46,293 nucleotides of DNA, taken from assembly GCF_002207765.1 (NCBI RefSeq), contig NZ_BDGJ01000001.1, positions 1 through 46,293 on the forward strand. Reading direction: 5' to 3'. Each line of letters starts with the position of its first letter. Position 1 is the stretch's first letter. Made by a program: the position numbers and the translations under genes. Positions 27,141 to 39,376 of this stretch are shown one piece after another. The notes under the pieces are model-generated. The model worked only from the letters and a program-made list of their open reading frames with translations. It searched no databases and was not told the origin of the DNA. The DNA comes from Calderihabitans maritimus. GTDB taxonomy: Bacteria > Bacillota > KKC1 > Calderihabitantales > Calderihabitantaceae.

Positions 27141-27884
27141 TTAATATTCAACTTTTTCTAAACATAAACCGTGGGAAGGGGCTGTTGGCCCCGCTGCATC
27201 CCGGTTTTTGGCCGCAATGATTCTCTTGACATCTTCCGGTTTAATTTTCCCTTTTCCCACTTCTAATAACGTCCCAACGATGATGCGGGCCATATGGTAG
27301 AGAAACCCGTTAGCCATTACGTCAATCTCAATAATGTTATCTCTTTTGGAAACCCGACACATCTCTACGGTGCGGACAAAATTTTTCGCCGAACTTCCAG
27401 CGGCACAAAAGGAACGAAAATCATGGTTTCCTTCGATATAACTGGCTGCCTCTTCCATGCGAGAAAGCTTCAGGGAATAAGGCACATGATAAGCATATCT
27501 CCGCCGAAAAACATCTGGATAAGGAGAAACATCTATAGTATAACGATACAACTTTCTTTTTGCCGAATAGCGGGCATGAAACTGTTCATCTACCTGTTCG
27601 GCAGCCACCGCTACTATATCAGGAGGTAGACAACTGTTTAGTGCCTTGGGAAACCTGGATACCGGTATGGTACTTTCAGTTTTAAAATTGATTACCTGCC
27701 CCCTAGCATGAACTCCGGCATCAGTGCGACCGGCAGCTGTTACTTTAATCTTTTCTCCCGTAAGCTTGTACAAAGCCTCTTGTATAGTCCCTTGAATCGT
27801 CCTGCTTTTGGCCTGCCCGGTTTGGATCTGCCATCCGTTATAATTAGTGCCATCGTATTGAAGAATCATCTTGAGGCACTTCAT
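27141..27884 (-). CDS. truA: tRNA pseudouridine(38-40) synthase TruA
   Basis: A 247-residue enzyme converting uridines 38-40 of tRNA anticodon arms to pseudouridine. The catalytic aspartate is in AAGRTDAGVHARGQVINF near residue 55, and GFLYHMARIIVGTLLEVGKG marks the C-terminal half. Its place after ecfT is conserved in Firmicutes. Confidence 0.96.
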   Translation of the reverse strand: MKCLKMILQYDGTNYNGWQIQTGQAKSRTIQGTIQEALYKLTGEKIKVTAAGRTDAGVHARGQVINFKTESTIPVSRFPKALNSCLPPDIVAVAAEQVDEQFHARYSAKRKLYRYTIDVSPYPDVFRRRYAYHVPYSLKLSRMEEAASYIEGNHDFRSFCAAGSSAKNFVRTVEMCRVSKRDNIIEIDVMANGFLYHMARIIVGTLLEVGKGKIKPEDVKRIIAAKNRDAAGPTAPSHGLCLEKVEY

Positions 27885-27891
27885 CTAACCA

Positions 27892-28704
27892 TCACCAGCC
27901 CATAATGGTTAAGCTCCGGCTAACCCAGGCGTAAATTGCAAACCCTATCATTACCGCCAAGGCGATATAGTCCTGCCTACCTAACTTTAGCTCCTTCATC
28001 CGGGTTCGATGTTCACCACCGCGATAGCATCGTGCCTCCATAGCCACTGCCAGCTCGTCTGCCCGGCGAAAAGCACTGATAAACAGAGGCACCAACAGGG
28101 GCAGCAAACTTTTAGCCCGCTGCAAAAAGTTCCCGCTTTCAAAGTCCGCTCCCCGGGCCATTTGAGCCTTCATAATCTTTTCGGTTTCCTCCAGTAAAGT
28201 AGGAATGAAACGCAAGGCAATAGTCATCATCATGGCAATTTCGTGAGCGGGGATCCCTATTTTTTGCCCAGGGCGAAGCATTCTTTCCAAACCATCGGTC
28301 AGGCTCATGGGGCTGGTAGTAAGAGTGAGCAGGGAAGCGATTAACACCAGGAAAACCAACCGCAGAGACATAAAAACTCCTCGTTTGGCTCCCTCTAAAG
28401 TAATGGTTAAAGGACCCCAGTGAAAAATTGGCTGCCCAGGGGTAAAAAACAAGTGTATTCCTAGAGTGATGACAATAATCAATAATAATGGGCGTAAGCC
28501 TCGCATAACGTAACGAGGGGACAATTTAGAAACTAAAACCACAAAGGCACAAAAAATACCTACAGATGCATATCCAACCACAGTATTAACCAGAAAAAGG
28601 CCTGTCATAAAAATAACAACGGCCGTAATTTTGGTACGGGGGTCCAATCGATGTACGACCGAATCACCTGGGATATATTGACCTATAGTGATATCCTTAA
28701 GCAT
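27892..28704 (-). CDS. ecfT: ECF transporter transmembrane component EcfT
   Basis: A 270-residue membrane protein with several hydrophobic helices and the two coupling motifs AQMARGADF and MEARCYRGG that contact the ATPases. With EcfA1 and EcfA2 it forms the shared module of group II energy-coupling-factor transporters, used by several vitamin or metal S-components encoded elsewhere. It overlaps the upstream ATPase gene by 8 bases. Confidence 0.95.
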   Translation of the reverse strand: MLKDITIGQYIPGDSVVHRLDPRTKITAVVIFMTGLFLVNTVVGYASVGIFCAFVVLVSKLSPRYVMRGLRPLLLIIVITLGIHLFFTPGQPIFHWGPLTITLEGAKRGVFMSLRLVFLVLIASLLTLTTSPMSLTDGLERMLRPGQKIGIPAHEIAMMMTIALRFIPTLLEETEKIMKAQMARGADFESGNFLQRAKSLLPLLVPLFISAFRRADELAVAMEARCYRGGEHRTRMKELKLGRQDYIALAVMIGFAIYAWVSRSLTIMGW

Positions 28705-29560
28705 GGTGCTTACACCTCAGAAGGCGGACCAATTCCTTTTCAGCTTCTTCTACCGTAAATATGTCTTCTTTTACCTGGTACCCCTTCGTTTTCAGCTTGA
28801 GCATCAGTTCGGTTACCAACGGTACGTCCAGTCCGTAATCCCGTAACTGCTCGCTCTGCCTAAAAATCTGACGTGGCGTTCCCTGCATCACAATTCTTCC
28901 ACGGTACATGACTATAATGCGCTGGGTCAGTCGCGCAATGTCTTCCATACTGTGACTAACCAGGACAACTGTTATGGCAAGCTCCTGATGTAGTTTTCGT
29001 ATTTGTTCCAGAATTTCATCCCTTCCTCTGGGGTCCAGGCCTGCAGTAGGTTCATCCAATATAAGAAACTGGGGCTCCATGGCCAAGACCCCGGCAATGG
29101 CCACCCGGCGTTTCTGCCCCCCGCTAAGGTTAAAAGGGGAGCGGTTATAAAGCTTTTCATCGTCTAAACCAACCATTTTCAGCGCTTTTCGGACCCGTCT
29201 TTCTATTTCTCTTTCATCCAATCCCATATTACGGGGTCCAAAAGCTACATCAGCGAAAACAGTCTCCTCAAACAGTTGGTGCTCTGGATACTGAAAGACC
29301 ACTCCCACTTTCTGCCGAATCTTTTTAAGATCTACCCTGTTAGCGGTAATGTCCTGGCCGTCGATATAAATTCTGCCGGAAGTAGGTTTAAGCAGGCCGT
29401 TTAAATGCTGTATGAGCGTAGATTTACCAGAACCAGTAGGTCCTATTAGGCCAATAAATTCTCCTTTTTTTATCTCTAAATTTATTTGTTCTATACCTAC
29501 TCGCGCAAATGGCGTACCCACCTTGTATATATAAGTAACATCTCTTAAGTTAATTGACAT
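28697..29560 (-). CDS. ecfA2: ECF transporter ATPase EcfA2
   Basis: A 287-residue ABC ATPase. Walker A is [16 protein letters not shown] near residue 40, the signature [17 protein letters not shown] and Walker [14 protein letters not shown] near residue 160. It is the second of two paralogous ATPases and overlaps the first by 16 bases. It powers vitamin uptake with EcfT and interchangeable S-components. Confidence 0.95.
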   Translation of the reverse strand: MSINLRDVTYIYKVGTPFARVGIEQINLEIKKGEFIGLIGPTGSGKSTLIQHLNGLLKPTSGRIYIDGQDITANRVDLKKIRQKVGVVFQYPEHQLFEETVFADVAFGPRNMGLDEREIERRVRKALKMVGLDDEKLYNRSPFNLSGGQKRRVAIAGVLAMEPQFLILDEPTAGLDPRGRDEILEQIRKLHQELAITVVLVSHSMEDIARLTQRIIVMYRGRIVMQGTPRQIFRQSEQLRDYGLDVPLVTELMLKLKTKGYQVKEDIFTVEEAEKELVRLLRCKHHA

Positions 29561-30375
29561 ATTGCCTTCACCATTTCGTCTACAGTAAGAATCTCAGGCG
29601 ATACAGGTACCCCCCTGTTTCGGAGAAGAGCCGCCAGTTCCGTCATTTGGGGTACATCTAACCCCAGGTCTTTCAATTGACGTACTCGAGAAAATATTTC
29701 TCGGGGTGGACCTTCCATCACTATTTTCCCCCGTTCCATCACGGCAACCCGATCCGCGGCCGCCGCCTCATCCATGAAGTGAGTAATATGCACCACCGTC
29801 AAACCTTCCTCTTTATTTAGCCGCTTAATGGCAGCCATCACTTCTTTTCGGCCTGCAGGATCGAGCATAGCCGTTGGTTCGTCCAAAACCAAGCAGGCAG
29901 GTTTCATAGCCAAAACTCCTGCAATGGCCACCCGTTGTTTCTGTCCTCCTGAAAGCAAATGAGGTGGATGCTTTCTATATTCCAACATACCGACGGCGGC
30001 TAGAGCTTCATCAACCCTTAGCTTAATTTCTTCGGGATCAATCCCGAGGTTTTCCGGACCAAAGGCCACATCCTCCTCCACTAGGGTAGCAACCAGTTGA
30101 TTGTCCGGATTTTGAAAGACCATTCCAACCTGGCGCCGTATTTCCCACAAGTGGCTGGCATCAGCCGTATCCATACCGTTCACCAGTACTCGACCTTTGG
30201 AAGGTAGCAGTAATGCATTCAACTGTTTGGCCAGGGTGGATTTGCCGGAACCGTTAGGTCCAATAATTACAATAAATTCTCCCTGTTTAATTTCCAGATT
30301 AATGTTGTTCAAGGCCAAATTTTCTTCCGGCGTTCCCCTTTTGTACATGTAACTGAGATTTTCTATGCTAATCAT
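29545..30375 (-). CDS. ecfA1: ECF transporter ATPase EcfA1
   Basis: A 276-residue ABC ATPase with Walker [16 protein letters not shown], signature [17 protein letters not shown] and Walker [13 protein letters not shown]. It pairs with EcfA2 as a heterodimer. It is first of the ecf genes, following rplQ after about 75 bases that include a GC-rich hairpin. Confidence 0.95.
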   Translation of the reverse strand: MISIENLSYMYKRGTPEENLALNNINLEIKQGEFIVIIGPNGSGKSTLAKQLNALLLPSKGRVLVNGMDTADASHLWEIRRQVGMVFQNPDNQLVATLVEEDVAFGPENLGIDPEEIKLRVDEALAAVGMLEYRKHPPHLLSGGQKQRVAIAGVLAMKPACLVLDEPTAMLDPAGRKEVMAAIKRLNKEEGLTVVHITHFMDEAAAADRVAVMERGKIVMEGPPREIFSRVRQLKDLGLDVPQMTELAALLRNRGVPVSPEILTVDEMVKAICQLT

Positions 30376-30411
30376 AAGCTATACCACCTTGAGCCGGGAA
30401 AGAACAGGGGA

Positions 30412-30430
30412 GGGGCGGTGATCCCGCCCC
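30412..30430. other. GC-rich hairpin between rplQ and ecfA1
   Basis: GGGGCGG (30412-30418) and CCGCCCC (30424-30430) pair over 7 bp with a 5-base loop. On the minus strand there is no T-tract, so it is not an ordinary terminator for rplQ; it may protect or process the mRNA. On the plus strand CCTTATTTTG follows, which could stop antisense transcription. Confidence 0.5.
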
Positions 30431-30449
30431 CCTTATTTTGACGTCCAGG

Positions 30450-30791
30450 TTATTCTACCAACTCTACCATTACCAACGGTGCCGCATCCCCACGACGGTA
30501 ACCGAGCCTAACCATACGAGTATAGCCACCCTGACGATCTGCGTAACGGGGAGCAATCTCATCAAACAGTTTTTTTACCACATCCTCATCCAGTAGATAG
30601 GCTAAAGCCTGGCGTCGGGCATGTAAATCTCCTCTTTTGCCCAAAGTGATCATTTTTTCCGCCATACGACGAAGTTCTTTGGCTTTCGGCTCAGTAGTAC
30701 GAATCCGTTCTTCTCTCAGCAGGGAAGTAACAATATTGCGGAGCATGGCCTTTCGGTGACTGCTGTTCCGCCGTAACTTGCGATAGCCCAT
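30450..30791 (-). CDS. rplQ: Ribosomal protein L17
   Basis: A 113-residue large-subunit protein. [19 protein letters not shown] at the N-terminus and the C-terminal [20 protein letters not shown] are typical. It follows rpoA as the last classic gene of the alpha operon. Confidence 0.97.
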   Translation of the reverse strand: MGYRKLRRNSSHRKAMLRNIVTSLLREERIRTTEPKAKELRRMAEKMITLGKRGDLHARRQALAYLLDEDVVKKLFDEIAPRYADRQGGYTRMVRLGYRRGDAAPLVMVELVE

Positions 30792-30807
30792 GACCTCAAC
30801 CTCCTTT

Positions 30808-31755
30808 TCATTCGTCTGCCTTCCTAAGAGAAAGCCCTAGTTCCGCCAGCTTAGAGGTGACTTCTTCCAACGATTTTTTCCCCAAATTGCGTACCTTCAT
30901 CATATCTTCTTCCGTGCGCTGGATCAATTCCTCCACGGTATTTATCCCCGCTCGTTTTAGACAATTGTAAGATCGCACCGATAAATCTAACTCTTCTATG
31001 GTCATTTCTAAAATCTTATCCTTGCTTTCTTCCTCTTTTTCCACCATAGTTACCTCATCACTGATCTGTTCCGTCAGACCCGTGAAGAGCTTCAAATGCT
31101 CACTGAGGATCCTGGCCGCAGAGCTGACTGCCTCATCAGGCGCAATGCTCCCGTCTGTCCACACTTCCAAAGTCAGCTTGTCGTAGTCAGTCACTTGCCC
31201 AACCCGCGTATTCTCTACCGTGTAATTAACCTTCAGAATAGGTGAAAAAATAGAATCTACGGGGATAACCCCGATAACATGATTATTTTTCTTATTTTTC
31301 TCCGCTGAAACATAGCCTCTTCCTTTTTCAAGGGTCATTTCCATGTAAAGACTGCCGCCTTCTTCCAGCGTAGCGATATGCAGGTCGGGATTTAGAATTT
31401 GAACCTCACTGTCCGCAATTATATCGCCTGCTTTAACTTCTCCCGGTCCTTCGGCCTCAATGCGAACTACCTTAGGCTCATCAGTTAGTAATTTGACCGA
31501 GAGGTTCTTAAGGTTAAGAATTATATCAGTAGTATCCTCTACCACTCCAGGAATGCTAGAAAACTCATGAAGTACTCCCCGTATGTTAACTGAGGTAACC
31601 GCTGCACCTGGTATAGAGGACAAGAGGATCCTCCTTAAAGAATTGCCAAGGGTTATTCCGTAGCCCCGCTCGAGAGGTTCTACCACAAATTTTCCGTAAG
31701 TGTTATCTTCTTTTTTCTCCACGCATTCAATTTTGGGTTTTTCAATTTCTAACAT
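30808..31755 (-). CDS. rpoA: RNA polymerase alpha subunit
   Basis: A 315-residue protein. The N-terminal domain ([20 protein letters not shown]) drives dimer and polymerase assembly. The C-terminal domain ([28 protein letters not shown]) contacts upstream DNA and activators. The ATG at 31755 has AGGAGGATTGTA before it; a longer reading to 31773 is rejected for that reason. Confidence 0.97.
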   Translation of the reverse strand: MLEIEKPKIECVEKKEDNTYGKFVVEPLERGYGITLGNSLRRILLSSIPGAAVTSVNIRGVLHEFSSIPGVVEDTTDIILNLKNLSVKLLTDEPKVVRIEAEGPGEVKAGDIIADSEVQILNPDLHIATLEEGGSLYMEMTLEKGRGYVSAEKNKKNNHVIGVIPVDSIFSPILKVNYTVENTRVGQVTDYDKLTLEVWTDGSIAPDEAVSSAARILSEHLKLFTGLTEQISDEVTMVEKEEESKDKILEMTIEELDLSVRSYNCLKRAGINTVEELIQRTEEDMMKVRNLGKKSLEEVTSKLAELGLSLRKADE

Positions 31756-31823
31756 TACAATCCTCCTTCTCAAAACCTGGATGCCCTTCCAGACCAGCTT
31801 CTACTCAACGGCCGAAGAATACC

Positions 31824-32450
31824 CTACTTGGAGTACAGCTCTACAATTAGGTGCTCCTGAACAGGTACGTCGATTTCTTCTCTGGAGGGAAGGGCCAGTA
31901 CTCGACCTTTTAAGGTTTCTACGTTCAGTTCCAACCAGGCAGGAGGAGTTTTGTGCGCCGCTGCTTCGGCAATTTCTTTAAATTTGGGAGATTCCTTACT
32001 CTTCTCCCTTACCGCAATTTCGTCCCCAGGCTTAACTAAATACGAAGGAATGTTAACCTTCTTATCATTAACGGTAAAATGGCCGTGACGAACCAGTTGC
32101 CTCGCTTCCGCCCGGGAACTGGCCAGCCCAAGCCGGTATACTACATTGTCTAATCTTCTTTCCAATAGGCGGAGCAAGTTTTCTCCCGTTATCCCCGGCT
32201 GCCGCTCAGCTTTTTCGAAATAATTGCGAAATTGTCTCTCCATTATTCCATAAATACGTTTGGCCTTCTGTTTCTCTCTCAATTGCAACCCAAATTCCGA
32301 CAGTTTCTTTCTCCCTTGGCCGTGCTGACCAGGTGGATAAGGTCGTCTCTCAATAGCACATTTGTCTGAATAGCATCTGTCCCCTTTTAAAAATAGTTTT
32401 TCTCCCTCACGACGACATAGCCGGCAAACAGCTCCTCTATATCTTGCCAA
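31824..32450 (-). CDS. rpsD: Ribosomal protein S4, zinc-binding type
   Basis: A 208-residue primary rRNA-binding protein of the 30S subunit. It starts at TTG behind AGGAGGTG. The N-terminal cysteines (CRLC and the later CYSDKC) make it the zinc-containing form. The S4 domain [20 protein letters not shown] lies in the middle. In clostridia it sits between rpsK and rpoA, as here. Confidence 0.97.
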   Translation of the reverse strand: MARYRGAVCRLCRREGEKLFLKGDRCYSDKCAIERRPYPPGQHGQGRKKLSEFGLQLREKQKAKRIYGIMERQFRNYFEKAERQPGITGENLLRLLERRLDNVVYRLGLASSRAEARQLVRHGHFTVNDKKVNIPSYLVKPGDEIAVREKSKESPKFKEIAEAAAHKTPPAWLELNVETLKGRVLALPSREEIDVPVQEHLIVELYSK

Positions 32451-32463
32451 GTTTCAGCACCTC

Positions 32464-32847
32464 CTACACTCTTCTCCTTTTTGGCGGACGACATCCGTTA
32501 TGAGGAATAGGTGTGACATCTTTAATTACACTTACTTCCAGTCCTGCTGCTTGCAAGGAACGAATTGCCGCTTCACGACCGGCTCCCGGTCCTTTTACAT
32601 AACATTCAACTTCCTTCACTCCGTGTTCCATAGCTTGCTTAGCTGCGGATTCCGCTGCCATCTGAGCCGCAAAAGGGGTCCCTTTTCTGGTGCCTTTAAA
32701 TCCTACCGTTCCTGCGCTGGCCCAAGCGATAGCGTTACCCGCCTTATCGGTTATAGTGACAATAGTATTGTTAAAAGTCGATTTAATATGGGCTATACCG
32801 CTCTCAATATTCTTCTTGACTTTCTTCCGGGTACTTCTCCTAGCCAC
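32464..32847 (-). CDS. rpsK: Ribosomal protein S11
   Basis: A 127-residue protein of the 30S platform. [19 protein letters not shown] and the C-terminal [17 protein letters not shown] are diagnostic. The predicted start and length are normal for the family. Confidence 0.97.
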   Translation of the reverse strand: MARRSTRKKVKKNIESGIAHIKSTFNNTIVTITDKAGNAIAWASAGTVGFKGTRKGTPFAAQMAAESAAKQAMEHGVKEVECYVKGPGAGREAAIRSLQAAGLEVSVIKDVTPIPHNGCRPPKRRRV

Positions 32848-32870
32848 TCATTTGTTCCTCCCTTCCTAAA

Positions 32871-33242
32871 TTATTTTGAACGACGAACGCCGACAGTTTT
32901 TCTGGGACCCTTGCGGGTGCGAGCATTAGTTCTGGTACGTTGCCCTCTTACCGGTAGCCCCCGACGGTGTCGCAACCCGCGATAACAACCAATATCGATC
33001 AAACGTTTAATATTCATAGCAACTTCTCTGCGCAGATCTCCTTCTACAGTGTACTCGTTATCAATTACTTCCCGTAACTTCGTTATTTCATCTTCGGTAA
33101 GGTCCCTTACCCGTGTATCGGGATTAATACCGGTCTTCTTTAAGATTTCTTTAGAAGTAGAACGTCCAATACCGTAAATATAAGTCAAAGCAATCTCTAC
33201 CCGTTTATCTCGCGGCAAATCAACTCCAGCAATCCTGGCCAT
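32871..33242 (-). CDS. rpsM: Ribosomal protein S13
   Basis: A 123-residue protein of the 30S head. It begins [20 protein letters not shown], and the C-terminal segment [20 protein letters not shown] is the conserved RNA- and tRNA-contacting part. Confidence 0.97.
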   Translation of the reverse strand: MARIAGVDLPRDKRVEIALTYIYGIGRSTSKEILKKTGINPDTRVRDLTEDEITKLREVIDNEYTVEGDLRREVAMNIKRLIDIGCYRGLRHRRGLPVRGQRTRTNARTRKGPRKTVGVRRSK

Positions 33243-33272
33243 GCTTACACCTCCAAATCTTACCTTTGGTAT

Positions 33273-33386
33273 CTATCCCTGCTTCTGTTTATGCTTTGGG
33301 TTATCACAAATAACTCTCACTTTCCCTTTACGTTTGATAACCTTGCATTTCTCACATATTGGTTTAACTGATGGTTTAACTTTCAC
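33273..33386 (-). CDS. rpmJ: Ribosomal protein L36, zinc-binding type
   Basis: A 37-residue protein: [19 protein letters not shown], then [15 protein letters not shown]. Three Cys and one His form the zinc knuckle, so this is the Cys-containing type. It starts at GTG with AAAGGAGG upstream. Its position between infA and rpsM is the standard one. Confidence 0.96.
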   Translation of the reverse strand: MKVKPSVKPICEKCKVIKRKGKVRVICDNPKHKQKQG

Positions 33387-33430
33387 GACATAACCTCCTT
33401 TTTAGCAATACCTTCACCAAAATAAAACGT

Positions 33431-33454
33431 AGAAAAAGGCGCTCCGCTTTTTCT
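33431..33454. other. Hairpin between infA and rpmJ
   Basis: AGAAAAAG (33431-33438) and CTTTTTCT (33447-33454) form an 8-bp stem, extended by two pairs past a one-base bulge (C-G, G-C). It may attenuate or process the ribosomal transcript; it is weak as a terminator because the U-run is part of the stem. Confidence 0.4.
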
Positions 33455-33485
33455 GTCATACTTCACACTTTAGGGCTGGTAGTTC

Positions 33486-33704
33486 TTATTTATACCTATA
33501 CACAATTCTGCCCCTGTTTAAATCATAAGGAGACAGTTCTACCGTCACCCGATCACCCGGTAAAATCCTGATAAAATTCATGCGTATTTTACCTGAAACA
33601 TGGGCTAAAACCTTGTGCCCATTATCAAGCTCCACCCGAAACATTGCATTAGGAAGAGACTCTATTACGGTACCCTCAACTTCAATGACATCTTGTTTAG
33701 CCAT
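33486..33704 (-). CDS. infA: Translation initiation factor IF-1
   Basis: A 72-residue OB-fold protein binding the ribosomal A site during initiation. It begins [20 protein letters not shown], and [19 protein letters not shown] is conserved. Its ATG overlaps the stop of the KOW protein gene by one base, so the two are translationally coupled. Confidence 0.97.
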   Translation of the reverse strand: MAKQDVIEVEGTVIESLPNAMFRVELDNGHKVLAHVSGKIRMNFIRILPGDRVTVELSPYDLNRGRIVYRYK

Positions 33705-34027
33705 TAACTATCTTTACCTCCCTGCCGGTCTGAGACACTATCTTCCTGATCCGTTTGTATCAGCCGCTTAATAGCCTGCCGTATTTCAGCGTTGTTTACA
33801 GTCTGATTTTGGTTTAGCTTATCTACTATATCAGAAGCAATTTTATTGGTTGGTTGAATATGTTTGATGTTCTTTTTTTTGGGTCGTTCAATTTTTCGCA
33901 AATCCCCGTCAACTAAATAAACAAATGAAGAGTTTTGTTCAATCTTCCAGATTAAAAACAGGCGGTTACGATCCCGACCCATTTTCGAATATACCAGTTG
34001 TCCTACCTTCAATTCCCCTAGACCCAT
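33704..34027 (-). CDS. KOW-domain RNA-binding protein
   Basis: A 107-residue protein known in Firmicutes between map and infA. The N-terminal [20 protein letters not shown] is a KOW/SH3-like fold related to eukaryotic ribosomal proteins L14e and L27e. The basic middle ([15 protein letters not shown]) could bind RNA and the tail is helical and acidic. Binding to the ribosome or its mRNA is likely from context but not established to my knowledge. Confidence 0.85.
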   Translation of the reverse strand: MGLGELKVGQLVYSKMGRDRNRLFLIWKIEQNSSFVYLVDGDLRKIERPKKKNIKHIQPTNKIASDIVDKLNQNQTVNNAEIRQAIKRLIQTDQEDSVSDRQGGKDS

Positions 34028-34046
34028 AAAACACCTCCAGGTCTTT

Positions 34047-35482
<1,436 letters not shown>

Positions 35483-35517
35483 TCAAGTATGGACAGAAAA
35501 AGCGTGCAGCAACTTGA

Positions 35518-36780
35518 TTACCGTATGAAGCCCTGATAATGGCGGACGAGCAAATGAGACTCTATCTGTTTCATAGTTTCTAGGGCTACCCCTACCACAA
35601 TAAGGAGAGACGTTCCACCAAAGTAAATATTTAAACCTGTCGTAGCACTAACTATATTGGGTAAGATGGCAATAAAGGCTAAGAATAACGCGCCTGCCAT
35701 GGTGATACGATTGAGAATACGATCTATATACTCGGCAGTAGGTTTTCCCGGGCGTAATCCAGGAATAAAACCTCCATACTTTTTCATGTTATCCGCTACA
35801 TCCTGTGGGTTGAAGGTTACTGCGGTGTAGAAGTAAGTAAAGAAAATTATCAGCAACGAGTAAATAATCATATAAGGTATGGATTTAAAATCCAGGAACC
35901 GGGAAACGCCCTGCCAGAAAGAACTGTTTGGGAACCACGAAGCAACAGTTTGGGGAAACAGTAGTATTGACATAGCAAAGATAACTGGAATGACCCCAGC
36001 TTGATTGACTTTTAAGGGGATATGAGTGCTCTGTCCTCCGTATACTCTTCGTCCTACCACTCTCTTAGCATACTGAACCGGTATACGCCGGTGCCCCTCC
36101 TGTATAGCCACCACGCCAGCAATAACCACAATAGCCATCAGCAGGAAAAAAAGAACACTTAAGATACCGACTTGGCCGGTTCTCAGGTTGTTAACAATAT
36201 TGTATATTCCGGCAGGCAAGCGGGATACTATCCCGGCAAAAATAATAAGAGAAATCCCGTTTCCAATACCTTTTTCCGTTATCAGTTCTCCCAGCCACAT
36301 TAAAAAGGCTGTACCTGCTGTCAGGCTAATGGCAATGAGCAGGTAAGAACCCAAAGAGGGGTTCACCAAAATGCCTTGATTCCCAAGGAAAAAAGACATT
36401 CCTACCGCTTGAATGAAGCCGAGAATTACCGTTCCGTAACGGGTGTATTGGACTATTCGCTTACGTCCTTCTTCTCCCTCCTTAGCCAGTCTTTCCAGGG
36501 CAGGTATAACTACGGTCAAAAGCTGCATAATAATCGAGGCGTTAATATAGGGCATGATCCCCATGGCAAAAACGGTAAAATTCTTAAAAGCTCCCCCGGA
36601 AATCACATCAAAGAACCCTAACAGAGTGCCTCTTTCAATTAACTCCTTAAGAGCCTGTATATCAATTCCTGGTACAGGCACATGAGCCCCAATACGAAAG
36701 ACCAGAAACATCAGCAGAGTAAAAACTATGCGCTGCCGCAAATCACCAATCTTTAAGGCACTTTGGAGACTGGATAGCAC
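35518..36780 (-). CDS. secY: Preprotein translocase subunit SecY
   Basis: A 420-residue, ten-helix membrane protein forming the Sec channel. The basic cytoplasmic loop QEGHRRIPVQYAKRVVGR and the family signature at LGIMPYINASIIMQLL (read in the shifted form MGIMPYINASIIMQ) are present. It follows rplO, as in all spc operons. Confidence 0.97.
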   Translation of the reverse strand: MLSSLQSALKIGDLRQRIVFTLLMFLVFRIGAHVPVPGIDIQALKELIERGTLLGFFDVISGGAFKNFTVFAMGIMPYINASIIMQLLTVVIPALERLAKEGEEGRKRIVQYTRYGTVILGFIQAVGMSFFLGNQGILVNPSLGSYLLIAISLTAGTAFLMWLGELITEKGIGNGISLIIFAGIVSRLPAGIYNIVNNLRTGQVGILSVLFFLLMAIVVIAGVVAIQEGHRRIPVQYAKRVVGRRVYGGQSTHIPLKVNQAGVIPVIFAMSILLFPQTVASWFPNSSFWQGVSRFLDFKSIPYMIIYSLLIIFFTYFYTAVTFNPQDVADNMKKYGGFIPGLRPGKPTAEYIDRILNRITMAGALFLAFIAILPNIVSATTGLNIYFGGTSLLIVVGVALETMKQIESHLLVRHYQGFIR

Positions 36781-37224
36781 TCATACCACCTCTACTTTAC
36801 CGCCGGCAGCCTCTATTTTCTCGGCAGCAGATTTACTAAAAGCATGAGCTTTGACGGTTAATGCCTTCTGAAGTTCTCCGTTTCCTAAAATCTTAACTCC
36901 ATCTTTTATCGATTTGATAACTCCTGTCTCCACCAACAGTTCCGGGGTAACAACAGTTCCTTCTTCAAACCGGTTCAATTCTTGTACGTTGATAGCGACA
37001 ATTTCTTTCTTAAATATATTAGTAAACCCTCGTTTAGGGATCCGACGGTAAAGAGGCATCTGCCCTCCTTCAAAACCTCTACGGATTCCTCCTCCGGAGC
37101 GGGCCTTCTGCCCTTTATGCCCTCTGCCGGCAGTTTTCCCTAAACCTGAACCAATACCTCTCCCTTTACGGGTACGCTTTCTACGAGACCCCGGAACAGG
37201 CTTCAGTTCATGTAATTTCACCAC
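36781..37224 (-). CDS. rplO: Ribosomal protein L15
   Basis: A 147-residue protein. The N-terminal glycine- and arginine-rich tail ([20 protein letters not shown]) runs through the 50S subunit, and [15 protein letters not shown]-type sequence closes it. It abuts secY and rpmD with no spacing. Confidence 0.97.
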   Translation of the reverse strand: MVKLHELKPVPGSRRKRTRKGRGIGSGLGKTAGRGHKGQKARSGGGIRRGFEGGQMPLYRRIPKRGFTNIFKKEIVAINVQELNRFEEGTVVTPELLVETGVIKSIKDGVKILGNGELQKALTVKAHAFSKSAAEKIEAAGGKVEVV

Positions 37225-37422
37225 TTACCCCTCCTGCACATCAATCTCTTCTACCGAAACTAAATGCTCCAGCTTACGAATCATTCCTCGGATACTGGGT
37301 GTATCGTCCTTAATAGCGTGACTGTGTAGTTTTCTTAGTCCTAAAGCCTGAGCCGTTCTTCGTTGTTTTTCCGGCCTGCCTATAAGGCTTCTAACCAGTG
37401 TGACTTTTAACTTTCGCGCCAA
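37225..37422 (-). CDS. rpmD: Ribosomal protein L30
   Basis: A 65-residue protein, [20 protein letters not shown] at the start. Translation most likely begins at TTG (37422), five bases after GGTGA; the ATGs at 37431 and 37428 are too close to the binding site. Confidence 0.93.
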   Translation of the reverse strand: MARKLKVTLVRSLIGRPEKQRRTAQALGLRKLHSHAIKDDTPSIRGMIRKLEHLVSVEEIDVQEG

Positions 37423-37433
37423 GATCATCACCC

Positions 37434-37934
37434 CTAGCCTAACAATTCTTTCACCGACTTGCCGCGTAACTTGGCTACTTCTTCTGCCCGCTTCAGGTTT
37501 TTTAGTCCTTCCAGGGTAGCATAAACCATATTATTGGCATTGTTCGATCCCAAAGACTTAGTCAGAATATCTTTTACTCCTGCCAATTCCAGTACAGCCC
37601 GTACCGGTCCGCCGGCAATAACTCCTGTACCGGGTGCCGCCGGTTTTAACAGTACCCTGCCAGCGCCAAAGCGACCAATAATCTCGTGGGGAATGGTCGT
37701 ACCTACCAAAGGAACTTCTATCAGGTTTTTCTTGGCATCTTGGATTCCTTTACGAATGGCTTCCGGTACTTCGCTGGCCTTGCCTAAACCCGCCCCTACT
37801 CGGCCGTTACCATCCCCTACTACAACCAGGGCGCTGAAACTGAAGCGTCTACCGCCTTTAACTACTTTGGCCACCCGATTGATGTTAACTACCTTTTCGC
37901 TGAATTCTACATCTTTTTCCTGCATTTTAGGCAT
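37434..37934 (-). CDS. rpsE: Ribosomal protein S5
   Basis: A 166-residue 30S protein with an S5 dsRNA-binding domain ([20 protein letters not shown]) and the C-terminal [16 protein letters not shown]. The ATG at 37934 behind AGGAGGGGG gives the usual length; the frame is open to 37955. Confidence 0.96.
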   Translation of the reverse strand: MPKMQEKDVEFSEKVVNINRVAKVVKGGRRFSFSALVVVGDGNGRVGAGLGKASEVPEAIRKGIQDAKKNLIEVPLVGTTIPHEIIGRFGAGRVLLKPAAPGTGVIAGGPVRAVLELAGVKDILTKSLGSNNANNMVYATLEGLKNLKRAEEVAKLRGKSVKELLG

Positions 37935-37959
37935 TTCTCCCCCTCCTTTTGCCATGGAT

Positions 37960-38328
37960 TTAGAATTCCAACCCGCCTTCCCGGGCTCCTTCAGCCAATG
38001 CAGCTACTCTTCCGTGATAAATGTAACCACCTCGGTCGAAAACCACCTTTTTAATCCCTTTGGCCAAAGCCTTTTCAGCTATCGTTTTGCCAACTATTCG
38101 CGCTGCTTCCTTATTGCCACCGTTAGTAATTTGTTTCCTAACCACAGGATCTAACGTGGATGAAGCCACTAAAGTTTTGCCTTCAACATCATTAATAATT
38201 TGGGCATAAATATGATTTAAACTTCGGTAGACAGTTAAGCGAGGACGTTCCGGAGTTCCAAAAATCTTTTTTCTTACCCGCAAACGTCTTTTGGCTCTCA
38301 ATTTTTTTCTATCCGGCTTCTTGAACAA
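37960..38328 (-). CDS. rplR: Ribosomal protein L18
   Basis: A 122-residue 5S rRNA-binding protein. [20 protein letters not shown] and the C-terminal [19 protein letters not shown] are typical. Confidence 0.97.
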   Translation of the reverse strand: MFKKPDRKKLRAKRRLRVRKKIFGTPERPRLTVYRSLNHIYAQIINDVEGKTLVASSTLDPVVRKQITNGGNKEAARIVGKTIAEKALAKGIKKVVFDRGGYIYHGRVAALAEGAREGGLEF

Positions 38329-38364
38329 GACAGCTCACTCCCTTCTTCCCGTTTCAATCAAGAA

Positions 38365-38907
38365 TTAAGCTTTAGCTCCTGCCTTGCCTACTTTGCGTTT
38401 AATTTGTTCCCCTTCATATTTAATACCTTTGCCTTTGTAAGGTTCCGGTTCTCTGATTTTTCGGATATTGGCAGCAAATACTCCTACCTTTTCCTTATCA
38501 AGCCCTCTAACCACAATTTTGTTGGGAGCAGGCACCTCAATCTCTATACCCTCATCCGGCACTATCTCAACCGGGTGAGAATATCCTACGCTCAATACCA
38601 GCTTGTCACCCTGCTTGTTTGCCCTGAAACCTACTCCTACCAATTCCAGTTTCTTTTCAAATCCTTTAGTCACGCCTTCGATCATATTAGCAATAAGTGC
38701 CCTCGTTAGACCATGTAGAGCTCTGTGTTCTTTCTTGTCAGAAGCCCTTTTAACCATTATTTGGTTATTCTCTATTTCCACCTGTACATCCTTGTGCAAT
38801 TCCTTAGTTAAATTTCCTTTAGGCCCTTTAACCGATATTTTATCGTCTTCAATTTTTACTTCAACCCCTTGCGGAATAGAGATAGGCATTCTACCAACTC
38901 GAGACAT
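38365..38907 (-). CDS. rplF: Ribosomal protein L6
   Basis: A 180-residue protein of two repeated domains, starting [17 protein letters not shown] and ending in the conserved [19 protein letters not shown]. Confidence 0.97.
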   Translation of the reverse strand: MSRVGRMPISIPQGVEVKIEDDKISVKGPKGNLTKELHKDVQVEIENNQIMVKRASDKKEHRALHGLTRALIANMIEGVTKGFEKKLELVGVGFRANKQGDKLVLSVGYSHPVEIVPDEGIEIEVPAPNKIVVRGLDKEKVGVFAANIRKIREPEPYKGKGIKYEGEQIKRKVGKAGAKA

Positions 38908-38957
38908 GAGTGCACCTCCTTACTCGTCCCACTTTCCTGGCCGTACTTGTTGCTCCT

Positions 38958-39356
38958 TTACCAGACGTAACAGATCACTTCTCCTCCTACGCCTTCTTTT
39001 CGGGCCTGTTTATCAGTCATAATACCTTTGGAAGTAGAGAGAATTGCTATCCCCAGTCCTCCCAGGACGCGCGGAATTTCATCTTTTTTGACGTATACCC
39101 GCAGACCCGGTTTGCTTATCCTCTTCAAGCCAGTGATAACCTTCTCCTTGTTAGGACCATACTTTAAGTACAGGCGCAAGATGCCCTGCTTACCGTCCTC
39201 AATGTATTCGTAATCTTTAATAAACCCTTCATTCTTCAGAATTTCAGCCAAGGCCTTTTTCATTTTGGAAGACGGAATCTCTACCGTTTCCTGGTAAACC
39301 GTATTGGCATTGCGAATACGGGTTAAAAAATCGGCAATCGGGTCTGTCATAACCAT
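38958..39356 (-). CDS. rpsH: Ribosomal protein S8
   Basis: A 132-residue rRNA-binding protein and, in many bacteria, repressor of the spc operon. It begins [19 protein letters not shown], with [20 protein letters not shown] near the end. The frame is open far upstream into rpsN, but AAGGGGGG before the ATG at 39356 fixes the start. Confidence 0.96.
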   Translation of the reverse strand: MVMTDPIADFLTRIRNANTVYQETVEIPSSKMKKALAEILKNEGFIKDYEYIEDGKQGILRLYLKYGPNKEKVITGLKRISKPGLRVYVKKDEIPRVLGGLGIAILSTSKGIMTDKQARKEGVGGEVICYVW

Positions 39357-39376
39357 GTTTTTGCCCCCCTTCCTAA

